From: Nicotiana tabacum | Lineage: Eukaryota > Streptophyta > Magnoliopsida > Solanales > Solanaceae | Direction: 5' to 3' | DNA: 64,000 nucleotides | NCBI RefSeq assembly: GCF_000715075.1 | Contig: NC_134089.1 | Coordinates: forward strand, 68,306,697-68,370,696 | In this document: piece by piece, positions 34,005 through 44,116 of the stretch | How the letters are laid out: the number at the start of each line of letters is the position of its first letter | Numbering within the stretch: the first letter of the stretch is position 1 | Position numbers and translations under genes: made by a program | The notes under the pieces: generated by a model | The model's input: only the letters and a program-made list of their open reading frames with translations | The model's database searches: none | Told to the model about the DNA's origin: nothing

Positions 34005-34170
34005 CTGGATCGATACGGGAATCTCTGACCCCTCGAACGTTGTTCGACAACTTTACTTGTATGGCATGACCATGAAGCTCCCGGGATGGCCCATTGGTAC
34101 ATTTTTCCGAAAGTGATAATGGCCTAGTCAGAAGTAATTAGCCTTTAGAGTAGGCGGACAGTCGCCGATT

Positions 34171-34181
34171 GATATATATAT
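34171..34181 (+). promoter_or_regulatory. TATA-like box upstream of the antisense extra ORF
   Basis: gatatatatat, about 150 bp before the start at 34332, in a stretch without other ORFs. A separate promoter for the antisense ORF would be needed if it was ever expressed; this is inference from position only. Confidence 0.3.
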
Positions 34182-34331
34182 GAGTTTGCTTCCTCCCTTT
34201 TTGGAGATTCCGCTATTTTGAGTCGCTATCCCTTTTCATAGAGTTCTTCTTCCTTGCGTTAGCCTTTCCATCATTTTAATTCAAAGCTTTCACCTGAGTT
34301 TTCATCTTCCTTCTATTGTTTTATAATAGCC

Positions 34332-36571
34332 ATGGTTGCTATGCCCGAATCCGTTCACCAAGAAGAGGAGGGTCCTGCCTCTTCTTCCCGCTCAATCGGT
34401 GGTACACCACCGACGTTTGGCGAGCCAACCTCAAGATGCTTTGTCTCTATGAGGGACTTTTCATTAGAGAGATATCCCAATGTCGGGGGTCATTGGGATC
34501 ATGCATCAAGGTTCACTTCATCAATAGGAGAGGAACACCTCGAGGCAGTGAGAAGAGACTGTGGATGGGGAGAAAAGGTGGTACTGCAGGTACCTTCCCC
34601 AGAAGAGAACATCTTTCACGGCTCATACAGAGAGGTGTTTACACATATACACTTACCCCTTCATGTTGGGCCCTCTCGATAGAGTCGTGTTTGACTTCTG
34701 TCGACGATATTGGCCTACCCTGGCACAGGTTCACCCATTGTTCTGGAGGATAGTACTGATGATGAGGTTATTTGCGAAAGAAGCTAGGCTCGAGTTCACC
34801 TTTAGCCATCTCATCAGATTGTACTGACCCTTTCATTGTTGAGGCCTGATAGCTTTGCGATATTGATCCACCAGGCCCTTTGTTGTCGATGATGAAGAAG
34901 ATGGGGACCGAGGGTGGATGGATCGATTTGTCTAAGTAAGGACTGTCGATGTTATCCTCGTGGAGTTCCTGCCGTTTCCTAAGAAATGGAATGTCACACG
35001 TAAGTGGTACACTTGTGTTTTTATAGTTTTTTCTCATAGTGGAGACGGATTCTGTAAATACACTTTCTTTTTCTTTTTTGCAGCAACCCCGTGGATGCCA
35101 TACGAGGTCCCCGACCTGACGGATTTGGCTTGGAAGCTGGCGGCTCGCTCGACCTATGATAAGCGTAAGTGGCGAGATCTATGCAAGGGTAGATCAAAGG
35201 CAAAACATCATGGTACGTACTGTGTGGCTTGTTTTCTTTGAAAGGTACTTTTTTTATGTGTACTAACTCCATCACCGCAGGCGTCGGAGAATTTTTTGAG
35301 ATGAGACCGTTCCCCCTCGGGGAGGAGGAAGAATCGTCGGCTTTAGGGTCGAGTAACGATAACAAACGAAATGAGTCCTTGAAGGACGAGGGTGCTCATA
35401 GCGAGGCAAGCCCTGCTCGGAGACTCAAAGAAGATATATCCGCTGAGCCTGCGGCATCTGAGGCTTCTAGCCTTGGAAAAGTGGTTCCTCCCATGCTGCC
35501 GTCTTCATTTCCTGTCGAAGGTACTTCGAGGGAATCGTCCTCCCCTCCTGTCGAAGGTACTTAGAAGGATGATCGAAATCAGGGGCCGCCTAAATCAAGC
35601 AGGGTCTCAAGCGACCATGTCCCTACCGAGATTGGTTCCACTGGGGCCGGTGAGACCAGGCCAGTAGATGCATGCTCAACTTTTGAGGAGGCTCAACGAC
35701 TTTGTTTGCTGGTGAGCTTTGGCTGGTCTTTTAATTTTACATTTTTGTTTTCTCATTGAGCTTCTTTTTTCATAGGCCTTTGATAAGCTCAAGTCCGAGC
35801 TGCTCCGCTGTGAAGCCAGTTTGAGGAAAGCCTTGGATGGGGAGAAATCCCTCAGGCTTCTTTGTGATAAAAGGGGAGATGAGTTGGTATACCTGCGGTA
35901 CAAGGCGAATCGGATCCTGAACTACGAAAGCCACCTTGAGAGACAGGTAACCTTTAGGGAATGCATGCTTCTTCTCCTATCTTCAGAGATTAATATTTTG
36001 ATACTTTAGTTGCAGATCAAGACAGAGGATCTGGAATGCCAAGGGGCGAGGTTGGCCAGGCCAAGCGTGAGTGTAACGAGCTAAAGGCTTAGATAGATGC
36101 CCATATTGCGGCCAAGAAGAATACTTTGGCCAAGGTTTTTGCCCTTAAGGTACAGCTCCAGAACGCCCGTGAAAATAGCTCAGTTCAAACGAGCAGAATT
36201 GCAAGGCTCGAGTCTGACTTTTGGAGATGAAGGCCGAGGTCGTGGACACCCGGGCTGAAGCTGAATAGATTCGGGCTAAGGCAAACAAGAAAGTGGTCGT
36301 CTATTTAAAAGATGATGCTGATGCTCGAGCTAAGTTGAGAGGTGCTTTCGATAGAGAGAGTAGAAGTAATGAATATGCCCGGTGTAAATCTCGGAGGGAA
36401 ACCCTCGAAGAGATTCACGCTAGGGGCTTCGATCTCTCGGAGGAGATAGCACAGGCCAATGAGGATGAATACAACGCCAAATTCCTCGTATCTGATGCCG
36501 AAGATAATGGAGAAGAGGTCGATTGGGCCGCAATCCCCGGGGGGAAAATAGACCAGGCTTTTTCTTTTTGA
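34332..36571 (+). pseudogene. Extra ORF of the outer Tat element, gypsy-type transposase-like, five exons, broken
   Basis: The first part carries a conserved stretch (YTYPFMLGPLD, FCRRY, HPLFWRIV, FSHLIRLY) of the plant family annotated as putative gypsy-type transposon (Transposase_28). Introns with plant-type ends fit at 35000-35083, 35213-35280, 35712-35775 and 35947-36015. The 3' exons (AFDKLKSELLRCEASL, GDELVYLRYKANRIL) are coiled-coil-like, and the end (HARGFDLSEEIAQA, SDAEDNGEEVDW) is acidic, as in the family. It is broken by a frame change near 34640, TGA at 34825-34827, TAG at 35562-35564 and disturbed frame around 36060-36290. The direction is opposite to gag-pro of the same element. 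The family's function is unknown. Confidence 0.75.
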
Positions 36572-36926
36572 TTCTTTGTATAGTGCTCTTAGAGAGCATT
36601 TGCAAATGTAGCCTTGCATTGTTTCATATGTGTATAAATAAAGTAACCTTTCGATTTTCGCCTTCCATGAATTTCCCTTTGCTTGAGTATGTTTTTCTTT
36701 GTTTTGAACTTATACGTTCGTCGATCATTGTCCAGGTGAACTGGACTTCGAGGTAAAACCCTAAGGTTTGCAAATCGGCCTTGAGGCTCGTTGGGCTGGC
36801 TTGTAGGCTCTTACGCATTTCCCCTTAGGCATTTTTAGTTAACTATTTCGGGCTCAGTTTTCGAGTCGGATTTTGACTCGAGCTCATTGACCCTTAAGTT
36901 TTTGAATTTTAAGCTGACTCTTAGGC
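36572..36926. other. Region after the antisense ORF, no gene
   Basis: T-rich tail with ataaataaagtaacc near 36633, which could serve as a polyadenylation signal for the antisense ORF on the + strand. Nothing else recognised. Confidence 0.4.
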
Positions 36927-37160
36927 TCTTATACGTACGGTCGGTACGACCTTTAATTTTAAGCTGGCGACAGTGGCTCTTACGCATTGGGTCGGCACGA
37001 CCTTTAATTTTAAACTGGCGACAGTGGCTCTTACGTATTGGGTCAGTACGACCTCTAATATAGGCTGGTGACAGTGGTTCTTATGCGTTGGATCAGTATG
37101 ACCTCTAATATAGGCTGGCAATAGTGGCTCTTACGCATTGGGTCAGTACGACCTCTAATG
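36927..37160. repeat. Tandem array, five copies of a 50-bp unit with a small dyad
   Basis: Units begin near 36927, 36977, 37028, 37078 and 37128 (ctcttacgcattgggtcg, cacgacctttaat, ctggcgacagtgg). The first two carry GGTCG/CGACC about a 3-nt centre; later ones have ggtca...cgacc or gatca...tgacc, a decayed stem. Confidence 0.85.
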
Positions 37161-38555
37161 TAGGCTTTATTTTTTCCTCGCTAAAGACCTTTTGAAGTTT
37201 TGTGTTCGCCCGGCTCTTCGATGACTCGATAAGAACCTCGATTGTGAATCATTGTATAGCGATAAATGAGCACCTCGGGAGGTTTCGCATGATGGCTGAA
37301 TTACCATTTTTGAAGCCTATTGTTTGGAGCTTATATGATCGAAGCTCTTTTGTTTATGCCAAGGGTAGCCTGATTAATTGATTCTTTTCGAAGTTTTTTC
37401 AAAGTAATTGAAGGCTTGTGATTTTGTAGCAATGGTCGGGTGTCCCCGAGTTGCGTGAGTTTGTCTGGAACCTTGTGAGCGGAGTCATTGTATTTGGCCA
37501 GAGCCTTTCAGTCCCCGAGTGAAGTAGTTTCAGCGTTTACATCGAGGGTATGCCTTTTTAGGGGTCTTACAAGTTCGAATGTATAGCCTTAACTTTAAGA
37601 TCGGGATTTATGCCTTTTGTAAGGTCTTATAGATTTGGTTACTGGGTACAAGTATAATTCACGCCTTGCTTGAGGTCTTACAGATTTGGTTACTTAGTAC
37701 AAGTATAATTCATGCCTTGCTTGAGCTCGAGGTTGCCCGCATGGGGTCTTATAGCCTCGGGTTTTCGACAAATCGATGGGGGTGACAGTCGGCGACAGTC
37801 CCCAAGTCATCGAAAGTTTCTTGGCTCCGGAGCCGTTCCTTGTAAACTTAGTATTGCCTCATTGAGGGCTTACGAGTTCGAAGTTTCGGACCCGGAGGTC
37901 ATGTGGCCTCGAATTTTTGGCGTTAGTCCCCGAGTGTTCGGGAAATTTCTGGCTCTGGAGCCATTTCTTGTAAAAGTGGCATACTTCTTTGAAGCTCAAA
38001 AAGTTTTGATGGAGGGAAAATATTCTTCGATTACCTGGTACAAGTATATATGTTTTTGCCGTAAAGGGCTCAATTATTCTACGCGGACATGGTTCATTCG
38101 ACTGTTTGGCCCGATACATCATTTTCCTATTGAGACCCTTTTTGGCTCATCTTGACTTCTTCGAGAAGGTGATCTTCTGGGGGGATGCCCCCCAGTGTTC
38201 GAGGTTGATCGGAGAGAAGCCTTGAATACTTGTTAAGTTCTCCTTAGGTAGCATATAGGTGTTGCCTCGTTAAAAACCTTATCGGTAAATCCCTTCTTGG
38301 GATAAAACCCGATCGAAGGAAAAGAGTGCAACGTATACTTTAAAACCTTAAGGTCTTCAAGTTGGACAACACTTCGACTGTTCTGATTGGACATTTGCAC
38401 AAAGGTTAATGTAAGATGTAAATAAAAGGGATATGGTTATACCTCAGTGGTGATGGCGCTTTGAGCCTCGATATGCTTCAAAAGTTTGCTTCGAGGACAC
38501 GGCATGGTCCTTTGCTTGTTTTACTCGGGTGTAGCCGAGAATGTGTCTCACTATT
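37161..38555. other. Non-coding part of the outer element
   Basis: This is where pol would be expected between gag-pro and the antisense ORF, but no RT, RNase H or integrase motif is seen on either strand. A ~62-bp unit (cttatagatttggttact, gtacaagtataattca, gccttgcttgag) occurs two to three times between about 37600 and 37730. Phrases such as gtccccgagtg recur as degenerate repeats. Confidence 0.5.
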
Positions 38556-38559
38556 TCTA

Positions 38560-40505
38560 CTTCACTGTTTGCTTATCCTTTGGCTCCTTCGATGTTGGGG
38601 GTGTTGACGCCGGTGCCACATCGTGTACCACGAACATTTCCCTCGCTGCATGTTATTCCCTATACATGGTTTTTATTTCGTCCTTCATTGGAAACTTCAT
38701 CATTTGATGAAGGGTTAATGGTATTGCTCTCATACAGTGTATTTATGGCCTTCCGAGCAAGGCATTGTACCTTATGTCTCCTTCTATGACATGGAATTTG
38801 ACATTTTGGGTCGTGCCGGCCACGTTGACTGGGAGGGTGATTTCCCCTTTCGTTGTTTCGCTTGCCATGTTGAATCCGTTAAGGACTCGAGAGGCGGGTA
38901 CGATCTGATCGAGCAGTCCGAGCTGCTCCAACACCCTTGACCTGATAGTGTTGGCCGAGCTACCTAGATCCACAAGCACACGCTTAATTTGAAATGTATT
39001 CACAAGAAAAGAAATTACCAAGGCATCGTTATGAGGTTGAGACAGGGTCTCGATGTCCTCGTTGCTGAATGTGAGAGAATCTCCGGGTATGTAACCCTGA
39101 GTTCGCTTCTCCCTGGTGATGGATATTTTTGTTCTTTTGATAATGGGTTCCTACGGGATGTCGATTCCTCCAATGATCATGTGGATGACATGTTGCAGCT
39201 TATTTGTCTCATTCTTCATGTTCGCCTCTCTTTCCCGGAATTGATTTTTGGCTCGGTCGCTAAGGAACTCTCGGAGGTGCCCTTTGCTGAGTAGCTGGGC
39301 TACTTCTTCTCGGAGTTGTCTGTAATTTTCGGTCCTATGACCGTGTGTGCTGTGAAATTCGCACATTAAGTTGGGGTTCCTCTGCGACGGGTCTGATAGT
39401 ACAGGTCTTGGCCACCTGGTGTCTTTGATTTTACCGATGGCAGATATGATGTCTGAAACGTCAACATTGAAGTTGTATTCCGACAGGCGGGGTGCCTCTA
39501 TCGTTCCTGTGTGTCTGTCGAATCCGACTCTGCTCACGATTCCCCGAGGATTCTGACCTCGGTCTGTTCTTCGATCATTTCGGGGTATGTTATGCCTTGG
39601 GGAGTTTCTCCTATCTTCGGTGTTTGGTTGGTACCTTTCTTTGTTTGGCTTTGGCTCATTTGTCAGGAGTCTTCTTGTGTATACCGAGCCCGATGGGGCT
39701 CCCAGTTGGTCGTCCTCGACCCTGATCTTCGATTGATATCGGTTATGGACATCCGACCAAGTCACGCGGGGTATTCAACTAAATTCTGCTTCATCTGCTT
39801 CGATGCCACCGAGCTTCATTCGTTTAAGCCTTAGGTGAAGGCCTGTACTGCCCAGCCATCGGATACTGGTGGTAATTCCATTTGCTCCATTTGAAAGCGA
39901 GATACGAACTCCCGCAACATCTCGTTTTCTCTTTGTTTGATTTTGAAGACGTCGGATTTCCTTGTAGCCTTGATGGCACCGGCATGTGACTTTATAAAAG
40001 AATCTGCCAGCATGGCAAATAAATTTATTGAATTTGGGGATAGGTTGTGATACCAGATCATAGCCCCTTTTGAAAGTGTTTCCCTGAATTTCTTCAACAG
40101 GATGGATTCGATCTCGTCGTCCCTAAGGTCGTTTCCCTTCACGGCACAAGTGTAAGTAGTGACGTGCTCGTTAGGATCCGAGGTCCTGTTGTACTTCGGG
40201 ATGTCGGGCATTCTGAATTTCTTCGGTATGGGCTTCGGAGCCGCACTTGACGGGAATGGCTTTTGTACGAACTTCTTCGAATAAACATCCTTCAGGATCG
40301 GGGGTGCGCCCGGGATCTGGTCGAACCTTGAATTGTAGGTCTCCACCTTTTTGTCATTAGCTTCTATCATCTTTTCGCCCGATTTAATCCTCTTTGTGAG
40401 GTCTTAGAGCATCTTCATAATAGCGGGGTCGGCCGCCGACCCATTGTTACTCGATATTTCCGGTACCTGCTCGGCTCGAGGAGCCGTCTCCGGTGCGCTT
40501 GTAAC
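38560..40505 (-). pseudogene. Gag-protease remnant of the outer Tat element
   Basis: On the - strand, 40370-39834 encodes a Gag-family capsid region (KFRMPDIPKYNR, MIWYHNLSPNSI, LREFVSRFQMEQM). After a frame change near 39770-39815 comes a second part (39765-39154) with a CEFHSTHGHRTENC-like site in which the last Cys reads Y. The protease (about 39000-38746) has VLVDLGSSAN and LLGRP. Breaks are TAA 40404-40406, TAA 39831-39833, TGA 39816-39818, TAG 39151-39153, TAA 38743-38745 and TAA 38653-38655; nearly all are one transition from a sense codon. The family product is the particle protein and protease. Confidence 0.85.
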
Positions 40506-40860
40506 ATCTCAAAAATAACGTGAAGGCTAACCTTGTGCTCGCCTCGCACTGGGATTTTCTGATCTTATTGTTGGTTTTATTGGCGTATACTCCTATTGGT
40601 GTGGTAGCTGATATCGACGTGTTGAGCGTTGAGCGGGATCACATCTACGGGAATTGGTTCTTCAGGGTTTCGTGGTGTTATACCAACACCTGGAACAACT
40701 ACACCATTCTCTTCGTGGTCCTCCAGACCGTTGTTTTCATGTGCGTTTACTGAGTTAGATAATTTGACCTGAAATCAAAGATTCTTGGACAAGAAAAAGT
40801 GTGAAAGATAACTTGCGTTATATAGTAAACCAGCAAGAAAACAATCACTATTATTTTTAG

Positions 40861-40877
40861 TCCCACGGTGGGCGCCA
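40861..40877 (-). other. Primer binding site of the outer element
   Basis: On the - strand tggcgcccaccgtggga follows the LTR end (tgtaaaca) after 3 bases. TGGCGCC at this place is the usual start of a plant gypsy primer site. The tRNA was not matched. Confidence 0.6.
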
Positions 40878-40880
40878 CAC

Positions 40881-41630
40881 TGTTTACATTGAAAATAGTA
40901 ATTAAAATTAGATTTGATTTTGTGGTTCTAAAAATACGTGATTTATTTTTATACTAGTTGTTAGGCAGTAGATACTAAGTATGAGACTAAAAAATGAGAT
41001 AAGAACTTGAAAGAAATATGTTTAGGCAAACCGAGTGATTAAGAATCGGGGCCTCGAAACAGGTTATACGGGGCCTCGAGGTCGAGCTCGATACTAAGTT
41101 GTGGACAACCGATGAAGGACTAACAGTTTTGAGAGCTTTGATGAAGGCTCTCTATGATCAATAGTGGGCAGTAAATGAAGAACAATTAATGAAACACAAT
41201 AAATGTAAGCAATAAATGTAAATAATATAATCAAGAGAGAATGTGTTTAAGTTAGAGAGCAGAGAATGTTCTTCTTCTTGTATTAGATGTTGTATATGTG
41301 TAAAAAAAATGATAAGGGTCCCCTTTATATATGAGGGGGAATCCCAACATAGTACAAATACATTTATTACAAAGGTATATGGCTGGTACAACTATTTAAT
41401 GCTACGGTACGGGCTCATACTAGCCTAATAGACTTGGTCAGCCTAAATCACGTGTCCTGGAACTTCCCATTTTTACATCATAACCACTGATCTGCACTGT
41501 CCCGAGGTTAATTGTTGATAACCCCTCGGGTTGAACCTCGACCATTGTCTCGAGCCTTTGGAGACGTGCCTACGAAGCGTCATAATGACTATAAAATCGG
41601 ACCCTCTGATTTTTACCGCATATAGTATCA
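40881..41630 (-). repeat. 5' LTR of the outer Tat element (- strand)
   Basis: On the - strand it runs TGATACTATATGCGG ... TGTAAACA, ending next to the primer site. The end near the primer site is well placed; the other end is chosen from a TG dinucleotide in a phrase (gcggtaaaaatcagag) common at such LTR starts and is less certain. No partner LTR lies in the window. Confidence 0.5.
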
Positions 41631-41639
41631 TTTATGATT

Positions 41640-42077
41640 CTTGCTTCTATTACCGCGTCAAGGTTAGTTACGATACTTATTGAGTACATAAGGTCGGTTA
41701 TACTCATACTACACTTATGCACCTTGCGTGCAGATCTTGGAGCTTGAGATGATGTGGATGACGAGAGTCGGGAGTTGGCACCGAAGAAGTACATGCGTTT
41801 CGGATATGGCTACCATTTTTCCTTGGTAGCTTTAGATTTGAATTCTGTTTATGTACATTCCAAACAGATGTTGTAATTATTTTGTATCAGTTTTGTAAAT
41901 TCTAAATCTTAGTGGCTCATGACTTGTACTACCAGTCATTGGGTTTTTGTATAGAGCTTCAGTTATTTTGCATATTGACTCATATTATTTTCATTTGAAC
42001 TGAGTTTATTGTCATTTGGCTTACCTAGCGGGTTGAGTTAGGTGCCATCACGACTAGTTGGATTTTGGATCGTGACA
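41640..42077 (+). repeat. Truncated chromovirus-like (Tekay/Del type) LTR fragment
   Basis: Phrases caccttgcgtgcagatcttgg, acctagcgggttgagttagg and a terminal ggatcgtgaca are typical of the 3' part of Tekay-type LTRs in Solanaceae. The 5' part is missing where the outer Tat LTR begins, so the Tat element probably inserted into it. Assignment is by recall of the family. Confidence 0.5.
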
Positions 42078-42312
42078 ACAAGAGACTATGCTTTTGAAAT
42101 TTATGTTTAATTTACCTTCCATAAAGTTATAAGTATACATTTTTTATATGATAATACGAGTTAAAATATTTGGAGCCCATTTAACAGAATGATAAAGACT
42201 CGACCCAATTTCTTTGTTAGTATGGTCAGGAAATAAGCCAATGAAGCCCCCTTTTTGCCTTGACTTCTTGCCAAACTCTTTATGATAAAATTTGGTGGGC
42301 TAGTTACTTTTT

Positions 42313-43907
42313 GGGAATTTATCCTATATATACTATAATAGAAATTTATTTAGCTATTTTTTCTAGGTTTTATAGTTTTCAATAAGAATCTTGATTTTTC
42401 TTACAAATTACGTACATTCCTCTTAAAAGGCTCTTACACTATTATTAGTCCCTTTAATTGAGAGATTTGATTATATCCTTTCCTCTTTCTTTTTTTCTCT
42501 CCTCTTCTCTCTATCCTTCTTCTTCTATGCAGATATGCGCCTAATTTTTTCATTTTATTTGCCTGACACACTCATTCATAAATTGGTCCATTCGAAGACC
42601 AATAATACATATGATTCTCGATCATAAATACATACAATTAACATAAGCATAGTTCTTAAGCATTTTGATACATAGCGAGACTCGATGTCAATTCAACATT
42701 GAATTATCTTCTTGTCTGAAATTCTATGGCAACAATAGCAATCATGTTTCAAAAATAATAAACAATACTTATTTTTTGTGGTGATTCCCAAAAAAGGAAT
42801 CTTATACAATTTTAAAGATCCATCGCAAAAAATCACAGGAAATTTGAGAATTTCTACCTATCACGTTTCTACTCTAAAAGGCCGATACAATTATGGTATA
42901 ATATTATACTTGTATCAGGTATGTTTCATATATTGATGCATCAGATAGAATGATTCTGATACAATCCTAAAAGAATTTGACACAATTTTAATACAATTAC
43001 GATACAACTCAAAACCAACTCTAAACTTAAATTGATACAATATTGTATTATACTTGTATTAGTATTGTATCATGTATTGTTTTAGGTACAAATTGTGATT
43101 CAATCGTGATACAATTTTGATTTTCATCTTTTTCAAGTTTCAATCTAAAACATCCACCTAGAACCAACTCCATCTAAACTGTGTGCAATTGCTGATAATA
43201 ATCAATAAGTGCAGGCACAAATCCTTTATTGTTTTAGGTATTGATGTATCAGAAATAATTTATATACAAAGCTAATACAATTATGATATAATTATCATAC
43301 AATCGTGATACAATTATGAGACGTCTTCCTCTTTGAGTTTCAGTCTGAAATTTCATCTAAATCCAACTCTAAACTTAACCAATATCCTTCAAAATTGAGA
43401 TATAAACCCAACGAATATTTTCGATTGTTTGCAAAAACACCCAATCTAAATAAATCACAAATTGGTAAAACTAGAATATCGAATTCAAAGCTTCATTGTC
43501 AATGGCGAACCTTCTGCTGCTATAAATTTAGAGATAATGTTGATGGATTTGTCAATGGTTGAAGCTTTTTAATGGTTGTTGGTGGAATTGATTTAGAGAA
43601 ATATATAATGCTACAATTTTAGAGAGTTAGTCACTTGATTTATGTGAAAAAGAGAGGTTTTGGTTGATTTGTGTGAAAGAGAATAATTTTGAAATCTTTT
43701 GAAATTGCGAAGAAAATCGTGCTTGTATGTGGGGAATTAAGGTAGCAGACGTGGAGAATAGGAAGGGGGAGGGTTACGGTTACAACTAATCCCTAAATTT
43801 AAGGAATCCTTCTTTTATTAGGGTTTATATAGTAAGTATGGATACGCAATATAATTTTAAGGAACCTGAAGAAAAATGGTAAATGAGTTATTACTAGGTA
43901 AAATCCC
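42313..43907. mobile_element. Candidate non-autonomous Mutator-like element
   Basis: Ends GGGAATTTATCCTA and, inverted, GGGATTTTACCTA are similar. They are flanked by ttacttttt (42304-42312) and ttagttttt (43908-43916), a 9-bp duplication with one mismatch, the size made by Mutator-like elements. The interior is AT-rich with many gatacaat-type motifs between 42890 and 43330 and no transposase ORF. Confidence 0.45.
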
Positions 43908-44116
43908 TTAGTTTTTGCACTGCTATTCAAATTTTAGGCGTCGTTTGAAATATAATATAATTAAAAACTATTTACTTTTTAATTTGAAAATAAAATATGA
44001 AAGACAAAATACTCTGCATAAGACCCTCAAAGAATTTATGATATTTGGAAGAAATATGAAGAAGAATATAAAGCAAAATGCTCATAATACATGAATGGAT
44101 GATGTAGAGAAGATTT

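Larger units (their letters stand above)
22871..41630 (-). mobile_element. Outer Tat-lineage retrotransposon on the - strand, interrupted and lacking pol
   Basis: Read on the - strand: LTR 41630-40881, primer site 40877-40861, gag-pro 40505-38560, no RT or integrase visible, tandem repeats, then an extra ORF in the opposite sense (34332-36571 +), then 3' repeats. An antisense extra ORF downstream of pol is a described trait of several Tat clades. The 9.6-kb element at 24249-33809 is inserted in it. Its other LTR is not seen and may lie left of the window, beyond the large Ogre element. The left limit is therefore nominal. Confidence 0.7.
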
